A DNA stretch of 64,000 nucleotides. Origin: a virus. The stretch spans positions 1 through 64,000 of the IMG/VR virus record IMGVR_UViG_3300036804_000165; one strand, 5' to 3'. The notes below the pieces were generated by a model. It saw only the letters and a list, made by a program, of their open reading frames with translations, did not search any database and was not told the DNA's origin. The position numbers and the translations under genes are program-made. Positions 44,831 through 54,105 of the stretch are shown one piece after another. Numbering within the stretch: position 1 is the stretch's first letter; every line of letters starts with the position of its first letter.

Positions 44831-46342
44831 TTAGCTGATCAGGCTATAGCCGGCTTGCACCGCATCGACCGCCGCGACCGTCCACGCCGCCCCGGTGTTG
44901 GGATCGAGCGGGTAGAGATCGACAAAGTAGAAGTAGGACGTCGAGAGCGGTCGCGCGGCGCTGACGACGGACGTGCCGCCGGAAGAGAGCACCTGGCTCA
45001 GCGTGCGCGCGCTGGCATCATCCTTGCGGTAACTGCCGATCTGCTGCACCGCGAGCACCAGCGGTGCATTGGCGCTGAGCGGCTGGTAATTGAACATGTC
45101 CTGCGCGCCGACCGTGGCCGTGCTGTTGTAGGTGGTATCGCCATCGTTGTTGTCCTCGGTGACCTCCATCCAATTGGTCAGCGTGGTGATGGTGAAGGTC
45201 TGCTGCGCGCCCGCCGTCCACACGGCGGAGCGGAAAGTCCACGCGGTTGCCCAGTTCGCGTTGTTATCGGACCATTGCAGTTGAAACTCGTTTGGCGCGA
45301 ACTGATCGCCGTTGAGGAACGCGCCAGCGGTGATCTTGACTTCGAGGATTTGCTGGCTGGCGCCGGCGCCGAAATCATATTCCAGCCATTGTCCCGCTAC
45401 CGCCGTTGCGGCGACAGACGACCAGTAGGTCGCCGGATTGCCATCGACCGCCATCGCGGCGGTGTTGGCGCCGCTGACCGATGAGGCGCTGGCGGTGCCG
45501 GCGCCGATCAAATTGGCGCCCCCGGCACTGGCGGCGAGGCTGAGTTCGGCGATCGCGGTGGTGTGGAGGTCCGCGCTCTGGTTGATCAGCAGCCGCCAGA
45601 AGCGGTGTGCGCCCGGCAGCACCCCGGCCGCCGGCTGGAATGGCGTCCAACCCGGCGTGCCGACGTTGCCGATGGTATGCAGGGTCTCCACCTGCACATC
45701 GCCGACGAAATCGGAGAACGGATAGACACCGGCGGCGGTGGTGGTATCGGCGACGTAAAAATCATCGACATAAAGGCTTGCCCCGAACTGCGCCCCCGAA
45801 CCGGCGAAGTTGATCGTATCGACCAGATTGTTGCTGCCGCCTTGCGTGTTAAGTCCGGTCAACGTGCTGACGGTCTCGCCGTTGACGGCGACGGTGATCG
45901 AGCCGGCGCTCGGGTGAATGAAGACCCGTACCTCAAGATAGAGCCAGACGTTGACGTTGAAGACATTGTTCGGCGTGGAGCCGACGGCGATGGCGTTGCC
46001 CCGGCTGAATAAGATGGCGCACGATACCGGATTGAAATTTAGCGAAAGCTGCTGACCGCCCGTCGAGCTGCTCAAGTTGATGGTCGGCCCGAATTGAGCC
46101 GCAATGGTGACAAGAATCGCGGCGCCGAAGAACAGCGTCGTGAGCGGGGTCGTCAGCACGCCGGAGAGCCCGTCAGCAAAGCCCAAAAGTATACAGGCGC
46201 CCGTGCCGTTGCGCCCCGGTGTGACCATCTGGGCGCCCTGGAAGGTCTCGAAGTTCCATTGAAAGTTGCCGCCACGACGGGACAGCAGATCGGAGAGGTT
46301 GGACGCGTAGTTGTCGAACCCGTCGAAGGCGAGCAGCGCCAT
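44831..46342 (-). CDS. Tail protein with lectin- and discoidin-like domains
   Basis: 503 residues. Residues 1-205 resemble a concanavalin-like sandwich (FDGFDNYASNLSDLL, WLYLEVRVFIHPSAGSITVA). Residues about 240-400 resemble an F5/8 discoidin domain (AMAVDGNPATYWSS, QWLEYDFGAGASQQILEVKI, FQLQWSDNNANWATAWTF). Both usually bind glycans. It lies between the tape measure and DUF2460, so it is probably a baseplate-bound receptor-binding protein. Confidence 0.7.
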   Translation of the reverse strand: MALLAFDGFDNYASNLSDLLSRRGGNFQWNFETFQGAQMVTPGRNGTGACILLGFADGLSGVLTTPLTTLFFGAAILVTIAAQFGPTINLSSSTGGQQLSLNFNPVSCAILFSRGNAIAVGSTPNNVFNVNVWLYLEVRVFIHPSAGSITVAVNGETVSTLTGLNTQGGSNNLVDTINFAGSGAQFGASLYVDDFYVADTTTAAGVYPFSDFVGDVQVETLHTIGNVGTPGWTPFQPAAGVLPGAHRFWRLLINQSADLHTTAIAELSLAASAGGANLIGAGTASASSVSGANTAAMAVDGNPATYWSSVAATAVAGQWLEYDFGAGASQQILEVKITAGAFLNGDQFAPNEFQLQWSDNNANWATAWTFRSAVWTAGAQQTFTITTLTNWMEVTEDNNDGDTTYNSTATVGAQDMFNYQPLSANAPLVLAVQQIGSYRKDDASARTLSQVLSSGGTSVVSAARPLSTSYFYFVDLYPLDPNTGAAWTVAAVDAVQAGYSLIS

Positions 46343-46345
46343 GGG

Positions 46346-49300
46346 CTATCCCCTCCCGTGCGGCAGTTGCAGCGCGCCGTTGCGGGTGGCGTGCCAGAGG
46401 TAGCTTTTGAAACTGGCCGATTGCTGCCGCATCATCCCGGCCATGTCGGCGCTGTGGCCGCCGGCGATGTTGGGCGAATAGTTCAGCGTCTGCCCGCCGC
46501 CCGCGCCGCCAGTGCCTCCGCCGCCGCCCATCGCCCCGCGCAGCCCATCGGCGAAGTTCGCCGGCACCACCATTTCGCCCGCGTGCAGTTGCGCCGGCAT
46601 ATCGGAGGGCAGGTTCCACGCGCCGACATCGAGCGCGGTCAGGCTATCGAACGCCGCCACCGCCGCGAACGCCGCCGCCGCCGCCCCAGGCGCCAGCAGC
46701 CAGCCGACATAGGGGATGGCGGAGACCGAGGCGTAGGTATGCGCCGCCGCCTGATAGGCGCTGTTCATCACCGAGGCGGAGCCGACCGCGACCTCTTGGG
46801 CCGAACCGGCTGCCGTGGCGGCGGTGTTGGCGGCGGTGCGGGCGGTGTTGCCCGCCACCGTGGCGGTGGTCTTGGCGGTCTCCCCGGTGATCCAGTGGGC
46901 AAGCTGCGCCAGCAGCGCGGTGTTCTGCGTGGTCGTCGCGGTGGTGTCGATGCCCTCGCGGGTCAGCGTGGCGGCGGCGGTGGCGGCGGTCTTGGCGGTC
47001 TCGGTGGAATTGTTGATGAGCAGTTCATAGGCTTTGCCGGCGGCCCATTTCAGCGCCGCCTGCGTCGCCATCTGGGCATACGAGATGACGATGTTGCCGG
47101 CGGCCTTTTGCACCGCCATGGAGATCGTCTCCTGGCCGCGCAGCACCGAACTGACCTGACCGGAGATCGCGCTTTCCACCGGGGCGATGGTCTTTTGCCA
47201 GGACGCCGCCTGCTCTTGCGCGATCTGGGTGTTGATCTTGGCGTCCTGCGCCGCGAATTGCTCCTTCAGATCGGTGATCTTGTCGAGCGTCGCCTTGTAC
47301 AGCGCCGGTTCGTTGCCCAGCGTCACCAGCAGCGCCTGCTCGCCCGCCAGCATGACCTGTTGCTGCTGCGCGGTGAACTGCTGCAGGATTTGCAGTTCCT
47401 TTTCTTTGCCGATCTTGTGCTCGGCGACCTCGGCGTCGAGCGCGGACTTTACCGCGGCGGTTTCCTTCTCCATCGCGGTGCGTTCGGAGGCGAGGTATTT
47501 CTCCTCCTCGTTCGCCTGCTGCGTCGCGTGCTGGCGCCGCAGGTTGTCCTCCTTGGCGAGTTCGGACTCGTAATCCTTGCTGGCGCTGCCGTGCGCCGCC
47601 TTGATCAGCGCGAGCTTCTGCGCCTCGATCTGCATCACCATGGCGTAGTCGGCCCGGTTCGCCGCCTGCTCCTCGGACAGCGCCGCCAGTTTTTCCGCCA
47701 ACGACTGCTTCGCCGCCTGCGCGGCACCAGCCAGATTTTCCTTGGTGAGCGCGAGCCGCGCGCGCGACAGATTGGCGAGCGCGACATTCAACTCGCCCTC
47801 GGTCAGGCCGATCTGCTTCGAGGCGGCCTCCCAGAACGTCACCCGCGCCTTGTTCTCGTCGATCGCCAGCCCTTTCACCGAGGTGGCGTGCGCCGCCACA
47901 CTGGTCAGGACCTGGTTGAGCGCGGCCTCCTGCTCCTGCGCCCAGGTGCTGTCGCCCTGCACCCGGTTCAGTTGGATCTGCACCTGGATGTTGTGCTCGG
48001 CGGCGGCGGCGATGGCGCGCTCGGCGTCGGTGCCGGCGGCGGCATATTGCGCCTGCGCGGCGGCGAGGTCGTGTTGCAGGCCCAGCAGCTTGTTCAGGTC
48101 CTGCGTGTGGGCAATGGTCTCGTCGCGCTGCTGCGCCACCTGCGGGCTTTCCGCGCGCTGCGGCGCCTCGGGCAGCGCCATCGCCTGCGCCGGGCCGGCC
48201 TGGAACTCCATATCGGCGCCGCTCTCGCGGAACTTCTGCGCCGCCGTGACGTATTCCTGGAACCGCGTGGTCAGCGCACCGATCGCGATGCCCATCGCCG
48301 CCGAGGAGTCGTGGGTGTCCTCCGCCAGCTTCAACTGGCTACGCTGCACGAGGCCGTTCTGCGCGTCCCACAGATGATACTCGTCCATCAGCGTGCGCAC
48401 GCCACCGGCGCCTTTGTCGAGCGCGGCGACGAGTCGTTCCGTGGCCTTTTCCGGCGTCTCGCCGAGCGATTTGGAAAACGCGATGGCGAGATCGGCCAAC
48501 TGCGCGCGCTGCGCCTGGGTGGCGCTGGTCAGCGTCTGCAGCCCGCCCGCGACCTTCAGCGCCTCGGTCTGGCCGACGCCGGTCTGCTTCAACTGATCGT
48601 TCAGTCCGGCGGCCTCGGCGCGCGCGCGGGCGGTGTCCTGACCCATCAGCACGGCGGCGTTGCCGATCTGGCGGATCGAGTTGGCGGCCTCGACCGCACG
48701 CGCGATCATCGCGACGATCGCCAGGGTGACGGCGGCGACCGCGCCGACCGCCACGCCCCCCATGAAGGTGAAGCTGGTGGCGAGTTCGCCCAGCTTGGTC
48801 ATCAACCCGCCGCTGCGTTCGGCCATCGTGACCAGCGAGCCGGGGATCATGCTGAATCGCCCGTTCATCGCCTCGTGCCCGACGACGACGATCTCCCGCA
48901 TGATCCCGGCAAGCCCGGTCTGAGTCTTGTGCGCGCCCTCCGGGAGGTCGGTGTTCATCAGCGTCTTGAGCTTTTGCGCCGGGGTCTGCACGTCGCCCAG
49001 GGCGATGGCGAACACCTGCGCGGACTCGGCGGCTGAGCGGAACTCGCGGTCCAGCCCGGTGCCGGCGCCGATCGCCTCTTGGATCGTCTGCGTGGTGACT
49101 TTCGTCGCCAGGGTCAAATCCGCCAGCCGCTGGCGCAGGGTGGCGGTGGGGGTCAGCGTCGCGTTGATCTCGGCGGCGAAGAACGCGGCGCTGTCGGCGG
49201 CGCTTTTCAGCCCGCCGCCAAGGCCGGTGGCGGCGTTGATCGCCTCGTTGGCGGTCTCGGTGGTCAGCCTGAGCGAGCCGATGTTCTCGTTCATCAGCTC

Positions 49301-50398
49301 GACAAGCTGCTGCGCCGGGGTCTTGATGTCGCCGAGCGCGCGGGCGAACACATCGGCGGAGTCAGCGGCCGACTGGAACGTCGTCCCCAGCCCGGTGGCG
49401 CCCTCGATCGCCTGGAGCGTGCTGACCGAGGTGAAGGTGACGCTCTCGGCCAGCGGTCCCATCAAATCGAGCAGTTGCTGGGTCGGCGAGAGGGTGTCGC
49501 CGAGTGCGGCGGCGAACACCGAGGCGGAGTCCTGGGCGGACTTGAACCCCGCATCAAGGCGGTTGGCGGTGGCGATGGCGTCCTGGGTCGCCGTCGAGGT
49601 CAGGGTCAGCCCCTCGGCGACGTCGAGCAGCTTGGCGCGCAGATCGGCGGTCGAAAGCCCGCTGATCTGCTGGGAAAAGAAGGCCGCGCTCTCGGCGGCG
49701 CTGACAAAGCCTTGTCCGAGGCCGGTCTGCGCGCCGATCGCCTGATGGATGGTCTCGGTGGTGCGCGTGAGACTGCCGACATTGGCGTTCATCAGCGCGT
49801 TCAACTGCTGCGCGGGCGAGGCGATGTCGCCCAGCGCGGTGCCGAACAAATGCGCGGCGTCGGCCGCGCTCTTGGCCTCGGCCTCGATACGCTGCAGCGT
49901 GTTGATGACCCCGCCCGTGGCGTTCTGGGTCATCTGGAACGCTTCGGGCAGCGCGTCGCCCATCAGCGCGCGCAGCCGTTGCAGCGGCGTCGGGTTCAGC
50001 AGTTTGAGAAAGAAGTCCGCCGACTCCGCCGCCGATCGGAACCCGGCCCCGGCCTGTTCGCTGGCGCTCGCCAAATGCGCCAGTTCGGCGCCCGAGGCGC
50101 GTTCGGCGGCGGTCGCGGCCAGGATCGCCTGCGCCAGCCGGTCGCTGCCAAGGCCCAGGGCGGCGGTATCGATCTTGGCGAGGTTGCCCCCGGCGGCGGT
50201 CAGCGCGGCGGCGAAATCGGACGCGGAGAGCGTCGCCCGCTGCATCGCCCCGCCCACCGCGCCCAGCGACCCCGCAGAGCTTTGCAGCGCGGCGGTGAAT
50301 TGCGTCGCCGCTTGCGCCGCGCTTTGCGTGCCATCCTGGAAGCCGGAGGCGTCGGCGGTGATGTTGACGTTGACGTTCTCGTCGCTCGAACCGCTCAT
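46346..50398 (-). CDS. Tail tape measure protein
   Basis: 1350 residues; at about 1.5 angstrom per residue this means a tail of roughly 200 nm. Residues about 119-510 are seven tandem repeats of 54-57 residues, each opening with (F/L).SA..SA..F. A membrane-type stretch follows near 550-580 (GGVAVGAVAAVTLAIVAMIA). Then a long coiled coil (about 700-1100), and a Gly/Ala-rich C-terminus. ATGA overlap with the chaperone frameshift product. Confidence 0.85.
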   Translation of the reverse strand: MSGSSDENVNVNITADASGFQDGTQSAAQAATQFTAALQSSAGSLGAVGGAMQRATLSASDFAAALTAAGGNLAKIDTAALGLGSDRLAQAILAATAAERASGAELAHLASASEQAGAGFRSAAESADFFLKLLNPTPLQRLRALMGDALPEAFQMTQNATGGVINTLQRIEAEAKSAADAAHLFGTALGDIASPAQQLNALMNANVGSLTRTTETIHQAIGAQTGLGQGFVSAAESAAFFSQQISGLSTADLRAKLLDVAEGLTLTSTATQDAIATANRLDAGFKSAQDSASVFAAALGDTLSPTQQLLDLMGPLAESVTFTSVSTLQAIEGATGLGTTFQSAADSADVFARALGDIKTPAQQLVELMNENIGSLRLTTETANEAINAATGLGGGLKSAADSAAFFAAEINATLTPTATLRQRLADLTLATKVTTQTIQEAIGAGTGLDREFRSAAESAQVFAIALGDVQTPAQKLKTLMNTDLPEGAHKTQTGLAGIMREIVVVGHEAMNGRFSMIPGSLVTMAERSGGLMTKLGELATSFTFMGGVAVGAVAAVTLAIVAMIARAVEAANSIRQIGNAAVLMGQDTARARAEAAGLNDQLKQTGVGQTEALKVAGGLQTLTSATQAQRAQLADLAIAFSKSLGETPEKATERLVAALDKGAGGVRTLMDEYHLWDAQNGLVQRSQLKLAEDTHDSSAAMGIAIGALTTRFQEYVTAAQKFRESGADMEFQAGPAQAMALPEAPQRAESPQVAQQRDETIAHTQDLNKLLGLQHDLAAAQAQYAAAGTDAERAIAAAAEHNIQVQIQLNRVQGDSTWAQEQEAALNQVLTSVAAHATSVKGLAIDENKARVTFWEAASKQIGLTEGELNVALANLSRARLALTKENLAGAAQAAKQSLAEKLAALSEEQAANRADYAMVMQIEAQKLALIKAAHGSASKDYESELAKEDNLRRQHATQQANEEEKYLASERTAMEKETAAVKSALDAEVAEHKIGKEKELQILQQFTAQQQQVMLAGEQALLVTLGNEPALYKATLDKITDLKEQFAAQDAKINTQIAQEQAASWQKTIAPVESAISGQVSSVLRGQETISMAVQKAAGNIVISYAQMATQAALKWAAGKAYELLINNSTETAKTAATAAATLTREGIDTTATTTQNTALLAQLAHWITGETAKTTATVAGNTARTAANTAATAAGSAQEVAVGSASVMNSAYQAAAHTYASVSAIPYVGWLLAPGAAAAAFAAVAAFDSLTALDVGAWNLPSDMPAQLHAGEMVVPANFADGLRGAMGGGGGTGGAGGGQTLNYSPNIAGGHSADMAGMMRQQSASFKSYLWHATRNGALQLPHGRG

Positions 50399-50736
50399 GC
50401 CTGCATCACCACCGTTTGGCCGGGCTTACCGCCGAGGCTCTGGAACAAGCCGCGCAACGCACCGGTCGGCGGCGGCACGCGCGGGCGGGCCACCGGGCCG
50501 GCGGTGCGGACGACGATGGGGTCCGCCGGCGGCTTGAAGCCGAGGTAGCCGGCGATCAGCCATTCCGGCCTCGGATGCGCGCGCCAGTGGCGTTTCAGCG
50601 CCAGATAGCGCGGGATGGTGACGCGGCGTTCGACCGCGTCCCACGAACCGCCCTCGATGCCGTATGCCGTCAGTTCGGCGACGAGCCGGTCCCATTGAGG
50701 TGGGCTGGCACGTGACCCGTCGCCGAGGCTTCCCCC
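50395..50736 (-). CDS. Frameshift extension of the tail chaperone
   Basis: An open frame overlapping the end of the chaperone gene in the -1 frame and stopping against the tape-measure ATG. Product part WDRLVAELTAYGIEGGSWDA..RPEWLIAGYLGFKPP has no good start of its own. As with lambda G/GT it is probably made by -1 slippage, for example at GGGGGAA (minus strand, 50736-50730). That slip is clean in the P site only, so the exact spot is uncertain. Confidence 0.65.
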   Translation of the reverse strand, partial: GGSLGDGSRASPPQWDRLVAELTAYGIEGGSWDAVERRVTIPRYLALKRHWRAHPRPEWLIAGYLGFKPPADPIVVRTAGPVARPRVPPPTGALRGLFQSLGGKPGQTVVMQA

Positions 50737-51161
50737 TGCGGGTCGCCAGCCTCGCTGCTGACAAGGCCCGAGAGGTTCATCAGTTGCGTGCAGGCGACAT
50801 GGATGCCGGCGAACTCGCTCGGCTGCACCTGCTTGGCAAACTGCTCGTAGCTGGGCGGGGGCGTGTCGAGCGCCAGCGCGGCGACGATGACCTTGATCGC
50901 CTCGCGGGTCTGGCCGATGAAATCCGCCCCCTCCTGCTCGACCAGCGCCTGCGCGGTCACGAGGTTGTCCGTCGCCGTGGTGTGCTCCTCGGCGGTGATC
51001 GCGTTGCGCACCTGAAGCTGAGCGGCCGCCAGCGCCTGGCTCAGTGCGCCCAGCCGGCTCATCCGCTGGATGTGCGGCCACGCGCGTTCGAGGCAGTAGA
51101 ACGGCATCGGCGGGCAGACATACGTCACACCCCCGATGACCACCAAGGTTGGCTGCTGCAT
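50670..51161 (-). CDS. Tail assembly chaperone
   Basis: 163 residues from ATG 51161; a GTG at 51170 overlaps the upstream stop. Helical, acidic, small; sits between the major tail protein and the tape measure, the constant place of the lambda G-type chaperone. Its last 20 codons overlap the -1 frame extension. It would coat the tape measure protein during assembly. Confidence 0.7.
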   Translation of the reverse strand: MQQPTLVVIGGVTYVCPPMPFYCLERAWPHIQRMSRLGALSQALAAAQLQVRNAITAEEHTTATDNLVTAQALVEQEGADFIGQTREAIKVIVAALALDTPPPSYEQFAKQVQPSEFAGIHVACTQLMNLSGLVSSEAGDPQGEASATGHVPAHLNGTGSSPN

Positions 51162-51166
51162 GGCGT

Positions 51167-51904
51167 TCACAGCGAGGTCGAGATGGTGACCGGCGAGCCG
51201 TTGCCGGCGAACGCCTGGAAATCGAACTCTTCCATGACGTAGTCGTCGATTTTCGTCGGCATGGTGAGTTTCGAGGAGACGCAGTTGGGCATCGTGATGG
51301 TGGTGGTGTTGCCGCCGTAGGTCTGCGCGAACGAGGTCGAGAAGCGCGGCGTGGTGCCCATCAGCGGGTTGCCCGAGGCCATCGTGAAGCCGGTCGTCGC
51401 GGTGTAGGTGTAGTCGATCAGCACCGCGCGCGAGGCATCGACCGAGGCGAAGGTGTAGATGCCGGTCGCGGTGTCCACCTCATAGGTGTTGGTCAAGGTC
51501 GGCGCGACGGTGACGCGCTTGAACGGCGTGCCGGTGGCGGCGTCGTAGACGCCCAGATCGGTCACGAAGGTGGCGGCGTTCGCCACCGTGATGATGAAGG
51601 TGGTCGCCGCCGGCACCGTGCCCGCCTCGCCGTACTGGCTGATCGTCTGGCCGGTGGCAACGGTGCCGCCGAAGAAGATCGCGTTCATGATCGGCGCGCT
51701 AATCTGGGCGAATTTCGCCTTCGCCTGGATCTTCACCTTGCCGCGCGCCACGTCCAGGGCGAACTGGTTCTGCCCGAACAGTTCCTTGACCTCGCCGGAG
51801 AAGTCGAGTTGCAGGTCCTGGAACGCGCCGAAACGGATCGGCGCCTGCCCGGAGATGTCGGTGCGCGTGGTGTAGAGGAGGCCGGAACCGAAGCCGAACT
51901 GCAT
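51167..51904 (-). CDS. Major tail tube protein
   Basis: 245 residues. Beta-rich (FGFGSGLLYTTRTDISGQ, FQDLQLDFSGEVKELFGQNQ, FALDVARGKVKIQAKAKFAQ) and ends in a strand (DFQAFAGNGSPVTISTSL). This is the pattern of siphovirus tube proteins. Position between tail terminator-like gene and chaperone agrees. Forms the hexamer rings of the tail tube. Confidence 0.75.
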   Translation of the reverse strand: MQFGFGSGLLYTTRTDISGQAPIRFGAFQDLQLDFSGEVKELFGQNQFALDVARGKVKIQAKAKFAQISAPIMNAIFFGGTVATGQTISQYGEAGTVPAATTFIITVANAATFVTDLGVYDAATGTPFKRVTVAPTLTNTYEVDTATGIYTFASVDASRAVLIDYTYTATTGFTMASGNPLMGTTPRFSTSFAQTYGGNTTTITMPNCVSSKLTMPTKIDDYVMEEFDFQAFAGNGSPVTISTSL

Positions 51905-51922
51905 GGAAGTCTCTCCTTGTTG

Positions 51923-52360
51923 CTACGGAGGCATGATCTTGATGGGGATCACCGCGCCGCCGAGCCCGTTGGTGTCGGTATCGCCGGTTTCCTTGACGAT
52001 CGTGCCCTCGACGCGGGCGTAATGAACCAGCCCGCCCAGCGAACAGACGTTGCGGCCGAAATCATCGACCGCGAGCGCGGTTTCGACCGCATCGATCATC
52101 GGGTTGATGATCGTTGCGCCGGCGACGGTCGAATCGGGGTTGGTGAAGACGATGACGATCCAGGCTTCGAGGATGCGCTTGTCGGGCAGCCCGGTCTGAT
52201 TGCGCGCGCGCTCGGGCTGCTCCCATTGCATCAGGCGCGGCTGATCGAGCGGCGCTACCTGACCGGGCAGCGTCATCCGCCGCGAGTACGAGGTGATGCC
52301 GGGCACGCTCTCCATGCGCGCGAACAGCGCCTGCATGATGGCTTCACGGGTCGGCATCAT
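51923..52360 (-). CDS. Tail completion/terminator-like protein
   Basis: 145 residues. EAIMQALFARMESVPGITSY and a central strand (ILEAWIVIVFTNPDSTV), with MIDAVETALA, fit the tail-terminator (gpU-like) fold of phages. It would cap the tail at the head side. The start is ATGA-coupled with the upstream gene. Confidence 0.65.
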   Translation of the reverse strand: MMPTREAIMQALFARMESVPGITSYSRRMTLPGQVAPLDQPRLMQWEQPERARNQTGLPDKRILEAWIVIVFTNPDSTVAGATIINPMIDAVETALAVDDFGRNVCSLGGLVHYARVEGTIVKETGDTDTNGLGGAVIPIKIMPP

Positions 52361-52899
52361 CGCTCCGCCTCGGCGAAGCTGAAGGAAACGGCGCCCGCGA
52401 ACGCCTCGCGGATCGCCTCGCGGCGCTGCGCCAGCGCATAGCGCAGATACGACCGCTCAGGCATCGGAATGGCGTGCGGATTGGTGTGCGGGGTGAACAC
52501 CCAGTCGGCGGCGGAGGTGCTGCCGGCGCGGAACTGCGCCCAGCGGTCGGCGGCGAACGCCTGGAACTTGTCCGAGCCGGGGTGACCGATGATGCCGCCG
52601 TATTCGTGGATCGCCAGATACGGCAGCCCCGAGGCCATCACCGAGAAGCTGATCAGCGCGCCGCCGGTGTCGATGGTGTCGGCGGTGTCGACCCCGACCG
52701 CCGCCTGCATCTGCCCGGCGTTGCGGAACAACTCGCCGATCCGCGCGCGGGCCATCTCGGCGATCTCTTCGGCCTCGCTCAGCATGACGTCGTAGAGCCG
52801 GTCGTGCAGCCGCCGTGCGGCGCCCTGGAAGCGACCTTGGACTTTAGCGAGACCGACGACCTCAAGGCCGCGGACCGCAAAATCGCCGGACCCGCTCAT
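52357..52899 (-). CDS. HK97 gp10-like head-tail joining protein
   Basis: 180 residues. LSEAEEIAEMARARIGELFR, then YLAIHEYGGIIGHPGSDKFQ and PMPERSYLRYALAQRREAIR, match the HK97-gp10 family (neck/tail completion). ATGA-coupled on both sides. Acts where the tail docks on the head. Confidence 0.75.
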   Translation of the reverse strand: MSGSGDFAVRGLEVVGLAKVQGRFQGAARRLHDRLYDVMLSEAEEIAEMARARIGELFRNAGQMQAAVGVDTADTIDTGGALISFSVMASGLPYLAIHEYGGIIGHPGSDKFQAFAADRWAQFRAGSTSAADWVFTPHTNPHAIPMPERSYLRYALAQRREAIREAFAGAVSFSFAEAER

Positions 52900-53354
52900 G
52901 AGCCGACCTCGCTCAGCGAACCCTCGGTGTTCACCGGGCCGACCGGCAGGTAGTTGTCCTGCATGCCGATGGCGAACTGCGGCCCCATACGATCGGGATC
53001 GGCCAGCATCTGGTTGTAGTCGGCCTGACTGATCTGGCCGCTGTAGGGCAGCCCGGCGGAGCGGGCCATGGCCTGCACTTCGTAGCGCCCGGCGGCGGCG
53101 GCGTAGGCGCGCGAGCGGGCGGAATACAGCGTGTGCAGGCTGCCCTGCGTGCTGTCGGCCTGCCGCGCCATCTGCGAGGCGAGCGAACGGCAGGCATCGG
53201 CCGCCGCGCCGTAGATCGAGGTGCGCTGACCGCTGAGCCAGGTCAGTTCCTCGTCCTGCATCTGCGGGTCTTTGCTCAGCGTGTCGCCGATCAGCAGCCG
53301 CAGTTGGAACAGCGGCGTGCTGGCGAGCGCGGTGGGGTCGTACGTCCAGGTCAT
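52896..53354 (-). CDS. Head-tail connector-like protein
   Basis: 152 residues. LFQLRLLIGDTLSKDPQMQD, ELTWLSGQR and ACRSLASQMARQADSTQGSL resemble the gp6-like connector family: a four-helix protein that sits under the portal. ATGA-coupled with both neighbours. Confidence 0.7.
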   Translation of the reverse strand: MTWTYDPTALASTPLFQLRLLIGDTLSKDPQMQDEELTWLSGQRTSIYGAAADACRSLASQMARQADSTQGSLHTLYSARSRAYAAAAGRYEVQAMARSAGLPYSGQISQADYNQMLADPDRMGPQFAIGMQDNYLPVGPVNTEGSLSEVGS

Positions 53355-53776
53355 GAGGACTGCACGCGGCTCCAGTTACCCACCTTGGTGCAGAAATACA
53401 GCGCCGCGACGCCATTGGCCTGGGCGACGCCGGTTGCGGTCGCGACGAGGTTGATCGTATCGGTGCCATTACCGAACACCTGCATCGAGGCGACGCCGTC
53501 GTTGCTCAGGAAGAACTCGCCGCCGACGACAGCGGCCGGCAGCAGCACCGAGTCCGCCGCCGTCGCCACGGTGCCCACCGAGGCCATCGCGCCGGTCAAC
53601 TGCAAGGCGCCGGCCTTGCCGCCGCCGGCGTGCGCGGTCAGCCCGCTCGCCGTCTGCGCCTTCAGCGGTGCGCTGGCGAAGGTGGCGGTGCCGAAGGATG
53701 CGGTGCCGAAGGTGGCGCTGACGAACGAGCCGTAGACGGCGGCAATTTTGCCCTGGAAGCGTTGCATGACACCCAT
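53351..53776 (-). CDS. Unknown virion-region protein, 141 aa
   Basis: 141 residues, Ala/Gly/Thr-rich and beta-like; begins MGVMQRFQGKIAAVYG, then a short repeat of FGTA-type (SATFGTASFGTATFASAP). The rest resembles small phage decoration or fibre pieces. Lies between the capsid and the connector genes; probably a head or neck part. Family not recognised. Confidence 0.55.
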   Translation of the reverse strand: MGVMQRFQGKIAAVYGSFVSATFGTASFGTATFASAPLKAQTASGLTAHAGGGKAGALQLTGAMASVGTVATAADSVLLPAAVVGGEFFLSNDGVASMQVFGNGTDTINLVATATGVAQANGVAALYFCTKVGNWSRVQSS

Positions 53777-53788
53777 GGCGGCTCTCCC

Positions 53789-54103
53789 TCACGTGGCTTT
53801 GGTTTGCGCGAGCGCTTCGGCGGCCTCGCGGGACAGCGGCTCGGCGTTCAGCACGGTCCCGTGCACCACGTCGTAACGGCCGCCGCCGCGATGGATGACG
53901 TGGCGTTCGTTACTGGCATGGCGCGGCACGTAGAACGGGGTGATCTGCCCGTCGCGCAGCCACAGCCGCTTGATCGTGTATTTGATCGCGGCATAGGCGG
54001 CGGTGGACAGCACGGTGCCCGCCAGGACGCGCTGGGCGCCCTGCCCGTAAGGCTTGCGCACGATCGCGCCGGCGATCGTGTAGCCGGGGATGGAGTCGTC
54101 CAT
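53789..54103 (-). CDS. Unknown virion-region protein, 104 aa
   Basis: 104 residues from ATG 54103, directly after the capsid stop. A hydrophobic stretch (AGTVLSTAAYAAIKYTI), then basic strands (DGQITPFYVPRHASNERHVI). May be a small structural protein. Family not recognised. Confidence 0.55.
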   Translation of the reverse strand: MDDSIPGYTIAGAIVRKPYGQGAQRVLAGTVLSTAAYAAIKYTIKRLWLRDGQITPFYVPRHASNERHVIHRGGGRYDVVHGTVLNAEPLSREAAEALAQTKAT

Positions 54104-54105
54104 GC

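Noticed and set aside
46094-49036. Open frame of 980 codons on the plus strand
   Set aside because: Antisense to the tape measure gene, Arg/Gly/His-rich and without domain pattern or start signal.
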